DNA from: a bacterium Scap17
GTDB taxonomy: Bacteria > Pseudomonadota > Gammaproteobacteria > Pseudomonadales > Halomonadaceae
DNA: 64,000 nt
Assembly: GCA_013376735.1 (NCBI GenBank)
Contig: VINJ01000001.1
Coordinates: 868,001 to 932,000 of the forward strand
Direction: 5' to 3'
The notes below the pieces were generated by a model that was not told the origin of the DNA, ran no database searches, and was given only the letters and a program-made list of their open reading frames with translations. This document shows, piece by piece, positions 59,514 to 64,000 of this stretch; the first letter of the stretch is position 1; the number at the start of each line of letters is the position of its first letter. Position numbers and translations under genes: made by a program.

Positions 59514-60344
59514 TCAGGCCTCCTCGCTGATGCGCGTGGCGTGGTGGGTGGCGAGGCCCATGCGTGTGAGCAGGGCATCGGCAAGCGCCTCGGTCGCACT
59601 CAATGGCAGGCAGTGGCCGCCCTCGAATTCCTCAACCCTCTGACCCTGCGCGCGCAGCGCCGCACTCAGGCCCGGTGCCAGTAGCGGGTCCTGCTTGCCG
59701 AGCCAGAACTCGAGCGGTAGCTCTGATTGAGGCGCCAGCGACATCTGACGGCTAGCCAGTTCCGACAGTCCTGCCGCGAGCACCGCTTCGCGACTGACGG
59801 GGTGACGACCGATCAGTTCGCGCAAGTGTCTGAGGCAGTCACGTGCAGAGGCCTCACCACTGGCCTGCCAGCGCAGAAAGTGTTGCCAGCTGGCGGCAGG
59901 GTTGCGCGCGAAGGCTGCGCGGAAGTCCTCCAGCACCTCAGGTGCCAGGGCGGGGAGCGTCTGCTCCGCTGCGGCCTGATCGATGAAGCTTGGCCCCATC
60001 GCCAGCGAGACAAGGGCGGCCGGCGCTTGCTCTCTCGCCAGCGCCTCGGCCCGCAGGGCGCCCAGCGACCAGCCCAGCCACAGGGTATCGGCGCCGCCCA
60101 GTGAGGCTTGCGAGGCAGGCGGTTCTGAGCCTGCCCGTGACTCGGCCTGCGGGCCTTCTTCTGGCCAGTCCGGCGTGATGACCTCCAGCGGGCGACTCTC
60201 TGTCTGATCATCTGCCCCGTCATTTGCCTCATCATCCGTTTCAGTGACGTGAGCGAGGCGTGCGTGCAGGCAGGTGATCAAGGGCTGCCAGATGCGCGCA
60301 TCGATGCCCCAGCCGCTGAACAGCACCAGACGAGTCAGCGTCAT
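59514..60344 (-). CDS. bioH: pimeloyl-ACP methyl ester esterase
   Basis: A 276-residue alpha/beta hydrolase that removes the methyl group from pimeloyl-ACP methyl ester. The nucleophile is in LWLGWSLGALRAEAL (GWSLG). The catalytic Asp is in WLGKQDPLLAPGLS and the His in FEGGHCLPL. Context within bio genes fixes the identity. It carries an acidic insert at about residues 34-80 (Glu/Asp/Ser-rich) not seen in E. coli BioH. The start overlaps the bioF stop (ATGA). Confidence 0.92.
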   Translation of the reverse strand: MTLTRLVLFSGWGIDARIWQPLITCLHARLAHVTETDDEANDGADDQTESRPLEVITPDWPEEGPQAESRAGSEPPASQASLGGADTLWLGWSLGALRAEALAREQAPAALVSLAMGPSFIDQAAAEQTLPALAPEVLEDFRAAFARNPAASWQHFLRWQASGEASARDCLRHLRELIGRHPVSREAVLAAGLSELASRQMSLAPQSELPLEFWLGKQDPLLAPGLSAALRAQGQRVEEFEGGHCLPLSATEALADALLTRMGLATHHATRISEEA

Positions 60345-61702
60345 GGCGTGACTCCTTCTGAGCTGATGGTTGGGGAGACGGAGCGGGGCTGGGCCTTTTC
60401 CGCTGTCAGTACCGCTTCGAGAGCCTCAAGCAGTGCCGCGATATCTTCGGCCGTGTGCTCGGCGGAGAAGGTGAAGCGCAGGCGCGAGCTGCCGGCGGGC
60501 ACCGTGGGTGGACGGATGGCCGAGACCAGTACGCCGCGTTCGCGCAGTGCCGCGCTCCAGGCCAAGGCCCGCGCTTCGCTGCCCAGAATCAGCGGCTGAA
60601 TCGGGGTCAGCGGAATGGAGGGTGAATCATTGATGTCGGCTGGCGACAGCCCGAGCGCGAGACCACTGCCCGCCAGCAGATGCGTGCAACCCTCACGGAA
60701 CTGCTGCACACACGCCTGCAATCGCTCACGGCGCTGCGGCTCGCGCGCGACGATTTCCAGCGCCGCCAGGCTAGCGGCGGCGACATGCGGCGGTTGCGCG
60801 GTGGTGTAGATGTAGGGGCGTGCCAGCTGGATCAGGCTCTCGATCAGCGCATCGCTGCCGGCGACGAAGGCGCCGCTGCTGCCGAGCGCCTTGCCCAGGG
60901 TGCCGACCAATACCGGCACGTCAGCCAGCGGGGTAGCGCGCCCGACCAGTCCTTCGCCATGCTCGCCCAGCACGCCCAGTCCGTGGGCATCGTCGATCAT
61001 CAGCCAGGCGCCGTGCCGGGCGCAGGCCTGGCTCAGGCCCGCGATATCGGCGCAGTCGCCATCCATGCTGAACACGCCATCGCTGATCACCAGCCTGTCA
61101 TCGGCCCGGGAGCGCGCCAGCTGGCGCTCGAGGTCTTCAAGATCGCGATGGTGGAAGCGACGCGAGCGTACGGCAGTGGTGCCGGAGGACGCCAGGCGTG
61201 CGCCGTCGAGGAGGCTGGCGTGATTGAGGCGATCATGGAAGATCTCGAGGCTGCGACCGGCCTCGCGCGAGGCACTCGCCAGCGCATCGATCACGCCCAG
61301 ATTGGCCATGAAGCCGGTGGAGAACAGCAGCGCGCGTGGTCGCCCGGTCAGCTCGGCCAGGCGAGCCTCCAGCTGGTGGTGAGCGCGCTGGTGGCCATTG
61401 ACCAGGTGAGCGCTGCCGCTGCCGACACCGAAGTCACGCGCCGCGCGACAGCCGGCTTCGACCAGCTCCGGGTGGTTGGCCAGCCCCAGATAGTCGTTGG
61501 CGGTGAAGTTGAGCAGCGGGCGCGGCTCTGCATCGGCTACCTGCCCGGCGAGGCTGACGTGGGGCCCCTGTGGCGAATCCAGCGTCAGGCGCCGGCGATA
61601 GCGGCCGACCCGCTCACGCTGAGTGAGCAGGTCCTCCAGATGCGTGAAGCTTGCGCTGGATCGGGAGTTGGAGCGCGCGCTGATGGGCGTTTCGGTGGCC
61701 AC
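60341..61702 (-). CDS. bioF: 8-amino-7-oxononanoate synthase
   Basis: A 453-residue PLP enzyme condensing pimeloyl-ACP (or CoA) with alanine. Motifs include LNFTANDYLGLANHPELVEA, GSGSAHLVNGHQRAHHQLE, SDGVFSMDGDCADI, DDAHGLGVLGEHG and the PLP lysine in VGTLGKALGSSGAFVAG. It is longer than E. coli BioF (384) because of an N-terminal Ser-rich leader and a C-terminal tail. The start is a GTG at 61702, seven bases after the bioB stop; no downstream ATG keeps the whole fold. Confidence 0.95.
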   Translation of the reverse strand: MATETPISARSNSRSSASFTHLEDLLTQRERVGRYRRRLTLDSPQGPHVSLAGQVADAEPRPLLNFTANDYLGLANHPELVEAGCRAARDFGVGSGSAHLVNGHQRAHHQLEARLAELTGRPRALLFSTGFMANLGVIDALASASREAGRSLEIFHDRLNHASLLDGARLASSGTTAVRSRRFHHRDLEDLERQLARSRADDRLVISDGVFSMDGDCADIAGLSQACARHGAWLMIDDAHGLGVLGEHGEGLVGRATPLADVPVLVGTLGKALGSSGAFVAGSDALIESLIQLARPYIYTTAQPPHVAAASLAALEIVAREPQRRERLQACVQQFREGCTHLLAGSGLALGLSPADINDSPSIPLTPIQPLILGSEARALAWSAALRERGVLVSAIRPPTVPAGSSRLRFTFSAEHTAEDIAALLEALEAVLTAEKAQPRSVSPTISSEGVTP

Positions 61703-61708
61703 GAGCGA

Positions 61709-62887
61709 TCAGACCACCAGGCCGCAGGGCTTGCGTTCGCGCACCAGGCCTTCACTGCTGGCGGGCGTCGCCTCGCGCGTGGCGTCATAGAACAGGCTGC
61801 CCTCGACATTGGCGCGTGCCTTTTCTTCCATGGCGGCCTTCAGGGCGGCCTCGCGCACTTCGTCACTGGCGACTTCCTGGCGGGTCTCCGGGTGCAGGCC
61901 GAGGCGCTCGAACAGCTCGCGGTCACGGTTGGTCTGCGGGTTGCCGGTGGTCAGCAGGCGCTCGCCATAGAAGATGGAGTTGGCGCCGGCGAGGAAGGCC
62001 AGTGCTTGGGTGGAATCGTCCATCTGCTCGCGGCCGGCGGACAGGCGCACGTGACTCTTCGGCATCATGATGCGTGCCACGGCGATGGCGCGGATGAACT
62101 CGATGGGATCGAGGTCATCGACATTCTCCAGCGGCGTGCCCGCCACCTTGACCAGCATGTTGATCGGCACCGATTCCGGCTGCGGCTCCAGATTGGCCAG
62201 CTGACGCAACAGGCCGGCACGGTCGGTGGTGGTCTCGCCCATGCCGAGGATGCCGCCGGAGCACACCTTCATGCCGGCTTCGCGCACGCTGGCCAGGGTA
62301 TCCAGGCGCTCGCTGTAGCTGCGCGTGGTGATGATCTCGCCGTAGTATTCCGGTGAGGTGTCCAGATTATGGTTGTAGTAGTCGAGGCCGGCATCCGCGA
62401 GCTTCCTGGCCTGATCGGTATCGACCATCCCCAGCGTCATGCAGGTCTCGAGTCCCAGTGACTTCACCTGACGCACCATCTCGGTGACCACTTCGAGGTC
62501 GCGCTCACGTGGGCTCTTCCAGGCCGCGCCCATGCAGAAGCGGCTGGCGCCGGCGTCCTTGGCGGCACGCGCCTGCTCGACCACCTTCTGGATCTCCATC
62601 AGCTTTTCCTTGCCAAGGCCAGTGTTGTAGTGGCCGGACTGCGGGCAGTACTTGCAGTCTTCCGGGCAGGCGCCGGTCTTGATGGACAGCAGGGTGGAGA
62701 CCTGTACCGCATTCGGATCGAAGTGCTGGCGGTGCACCTGCTGGGCACGGAACAGCAGGTCATTGAAGGGCAGGGCGAACAGCGCCTCGATTTCCGCGAC
62801 GCTCCAGTCATGGCGTACCACGCTGTCATCGCCAGGCGCAGGGATATTCGTGGCTTGTGTGGTCACGCGGGAGGCTTCTACGGTCAT
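61709..62887 (-). CDS. bioB: biotin synthase
   Basis: A 392-residue radical SAM enzyme that inserts sulfur into dethiobiotin. The SAM cluster is C74-x3-C78-x2-C81 ([14 protein letters not shown]). Further marks are [40 protein letters not shown] and the [2Fe-2S] Cys/Arg residues. The C-terminal tail after about 345 is longer than in E. coli. The start at 62887 (MTVEASR) has AAGGA ten bases upstream. It is the first gene of the operon, behind a strong promoter and a BirA-like operator. Confidence 0.96.
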   Translation of the reverse strand: MTVEASRVTTQATNIPAPGDDSVVRHDWSVAEIEALFALPFNDLLFRAQQVHRQHFDPNAVQVSTLLSIKTGACPEDCKYCPQSGHYNTGLGKEKLMEIQKVVEQARAAKDAGASRFCMGAAWKSPRERDLEVVTEMVRQVKSLGLETCMTLGMVDTDQARKLADAGLDYYNHNLDTSPEYYGEIITTRSYSERLDTLASVREAGMKVCSGGILGMGETTTDRAGLLRQLANLEPQPESVPINMLVKVAGTPLENVDDLDPIEFIRAIAVARIMMPKSHVRLSAGREQMDDSTQALAFLAGANSIFYGERLLTTGNPQTNRDRELFERLGLHPETRQEVASDEVREAALKAAMEEKARANVEGSLFYDATREATPASSEGLVRERKPCGLVV

Positions 62888-62984
62888 GAGCTTGAGGTCC
62901 TTCATCAGGCGGGCAGAGCGAGAGCGCGCTGGGCCGTTCATCCGTGGGTGAGTCCGGGAGTCGGCAGCCGAGCTGGCAAGTGGC

Positions 62985-63017
62985 CAGTCAACGCATCGAG
63001 TAAAGTCAGGTTAACTG
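62985..63017 (-). promoter_or_regulatory. BirA-like biotin operator
   Basis: On the minus strand, CAGTTAACC (63017-63009) and CGTTGACTG (62993-62985) form an inverted repeat with a 15-base spacer. Seven of nine positions pair. Layout and the -AACC/GGTT- cores resemble BirA sites, TTGTAAACC with a spacer and GGTTTACAA. It begins two bases downstream of the bioB -10 box, an ideal place for repression. Confidence 0.6.
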
Positions 63018-63019
63018 AG

Positions 63020-63047
63020 ATGATAGAGTTTCCGCAGGCGCTGTCAA
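63020..63047 (-). promoter_or_regulatory. bioB operon promoter
   Basis: On the minus strand TTGACA (63047-63042) is a perfect -35, followed by 16 bases and TATCAT (63025-63020), one mismatch from consensus. The transcript would start inside the BirA-like operator and have a leader of about 125 bases. Confidence 0.75.
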
Positions 63048-63049
63048 CG

Positions 63050-63919
63050 ATGAGAACTTTGCTGGTTGACCACTGGCAACTGTCGCGACCCTGTGCCTTC
63101 TGTCAACGTCAGCTGACGACGGCCATGCCCGGCGTGACCGAACGGCAGAGCGCTTCAGTTTCACCTCCCCAGTCATTTTTCTCTCTAAAGAGTGGTTCGC
63201 CTGATGAGCGAGAGCTGTCATCGCGCCGCGAGTGGTGCGACGCCTGCGAGGCGAGCATCGCGCGCAATCAGCATGCCTGTCCGCGCTGTGCTGAGCCTGT
63301 GGCCTCACTGGCCTTGAGTCAGCAGCCCTGTGCGCGGTGCCTGTCGTCACCGCCTGCCTTTGCACGCTGCTTTGCGCCGCTGCGTTATGAAGGGTTGCTG
63401 GCGGGGCTGTTCCAGCGCTACAAGGACCAGCATCAGCGCCGCGCCGGGCGACTGCTTCGCCAACTCATGCAGCGGGAGTTTACGCACTTCTGCCGCGACT
63501 GGCTTCAGGCGCACCCCTGCGGGGCAGTGCTGCTGGTGCCGGCTGACGCCTATCGTCGTCGCCAGCGCGGGCATGATGCGCTGGCGGAGCTGTGTCGCGG
63601 GCTGACACCGGTCATCGCCGGCCATCAGCGCGATATGGCGCGGGTGCGCGACAGACGCATGCCGCACGAGGCGTCTGTCGCGGTGGCCAGGGCAGCGCCG
63701 GATCAGCGCCTGCGGGATAGGCGCGGGCGTCTGAAAGCGCAGCGTGGGCGTTATGACATTGACGGCCTATTGCCCGAGCACGTGCTGCTGATCGATGACG
63801 TCATGACCAGTGGTGCGACGCTCGACAGTCTCGCTCAGGCCTGCCTGCGAGCCGGTGCGCGTGAGGTCGATGCCTGCGTGCTGGCGCGGACTCCGCTGTC
63901 CACGCGCGGGGTGCTGTGA
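63050..63919 (+). CDS. comF: ComF-family phosphoribosyltransferase-like protein
   Basis: About 289 residues. A cysteine-rich N-terminal double zinc ribbon (RPCAFC, WCDACEA, HACPRCAEPV, PCARC) is followed by the type I PRTase domain, with PVPADAYRRRQRGHD-type segments (VPADAYRRRQRGHDALAEL) and the PRPP loop VLLIDDVMTSGATLDSLAQ. ComF/GntX proteins are needed for natural transformation in several bacteria and occur commonly next to bio genes in gammaproteobacteria. An alternative start at 63020 (MIEFPQALST) overlaps the bioB -10 box and is less likely. It carries an unusual insert of about 35 residues between the first two cysteine pairs. Confidence 0.88.
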   Translation: MRTLLVDHWQLSRPCAFCQRQLTTAMPGVTERQSASVSPPQSFFSLKSGSPDERELSSRREWCDACEASIARNQHACPRCAEPVASLALSQQPCARCLSSPPAFARCFAPLRYEGLLAGLFQRYKDQHQRRAGRLLRQLMQREFTHFCRDWLQAHPCGAVLLVPADAYRRRQRGHDALAELCRGLTPVIAGHQRDMARVRDRRMPHEASVAVARAAPDQRLRDRRGRLKAQRGRYDIDGLLPEHVLLIDDVMTSGATLDSLAQACLRAGAREVDACVLARTPLSTRGVL

Positions 63920-64000
63920 CCTGCAAACGCGACATGAAGGTGATCCGCACGACATGTGCCGCCAGGGCTCAACCTCCAAGCGGGCGTTGAACTCAGCGGG

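Noticed and set aside
62630-63049. Long 5' extension of the comF frame across bioB
   Set aside because: It runs antisense through bioB and the bio promoter region; the ComF zinc-ribbon start fits the ATG at 63050.
63920-64000. Possible gene or terminator after comF at the window edge
   Set aside because: Only 81 bases remain. A partial inverted repeat is hinted at (GGGCTCAAC with GTTGAACTC), but no T-run or start can be judged before the window ends.

Overview
The window is a GC-rich, densely coded chromosomal stretch from a gammaproteobacterium. The best guess is a moderately halophilic member of the Halomonadaceae (Halomonas, Cobetia or Chromohalobacter type). This is an inference from the gene set (HexR with zwf-pgl-eda, a selenate-type ABC transporter, RfaH, a complete bioBFHCD order, YdiJ, a CPA-type antiporter) and from acidic Asp/Glu-rich linkers in several cytosolic enzymes. 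No rRNA or other species marker is present. I see no insertion sequence, prophage, integrase or CRISPR array. The region reads as core chromosome with one accessory island, an exopolysaccharide operon.

Layout. 1-3.1 kb: type IV pilus genes pilC (partial) and pilB, divergent from the AT-richer major pilin gene pilA. 3.1-4.8 kb: a small acidic protein and a CDF metal transporter. 4.9-8.0 kb: a PhnD/PhnC/PhnE-like ABC transporter of the putative selenate branch, with two permease units fused. 8.3-12.4 kb: hexR divergent from zwf-pgl-eda (upper Entner-Doudoroff route), with a HexR-like box between them. 12.6-18 kb: panE, topB and a large unrecognised membrane protein. 18.2-21 kb: a homocysteine S-methyltransferase family gene and a SEC-C/TPR gene. 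21.2-31.1 kb: an eight-gene polysaccharide operon read leftward (STAS protein, Wza, Wzz, Wzy-like, Wzx, GT2, a TagA-sugar-phosphate transferase fusion, and a nucleotidyltransferase-like protein). Its leader has a good sigma70-type promoter and an ops-like element, and rfaH lies 1.7 kb away beyond ampG. 33.3-36.8 kb: slyD, a repeat-bearing intergenic region, a ComEA-like gene, pyrF and a SIMPL-domain gene. 36.9-40.9 kb: vitamin B12 genes btuF, cobO and btuB, with a clear cobalamin riboswitch and promoter before btuB. 41-48 kb: nupC, a CPA antiporter and ydiJ. 48.4-52.8 kb: a ProC-like gene, crcB, serS and an unusual cysG whose N-terminal module is truncated. 53-57.3 kb: a DmdC-like acyl-CoA dehydrogenase with a PsrA-like operator, an Mpo1/DUF962 gene, rnk, ynfA and a small membrane protein. 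57.6 kb: tRNA-Leu(UAG) with its promoter. 57.8-62.9 kb: the biotin operon bioB-bioF-bioH-bioC-bioD behind a strong promoter and a BirA-like operator, divergent from comF.

The most unusual material is the RfaH-linked polysaccharide operon. Its first gene encodes a STAS protein with Asp at the usual phospho-serine position, it lacks a Wzc kinase in view, and its last gene encodes a nucleotidyltransferase homologue without the catalytic signature. Also notable are the amputated CysG, a ProC homologue lacking the catalytic segment, an unidentified 650-residue two-pass membrane protein, and several unexplained palindromes and phased repeats between genes.
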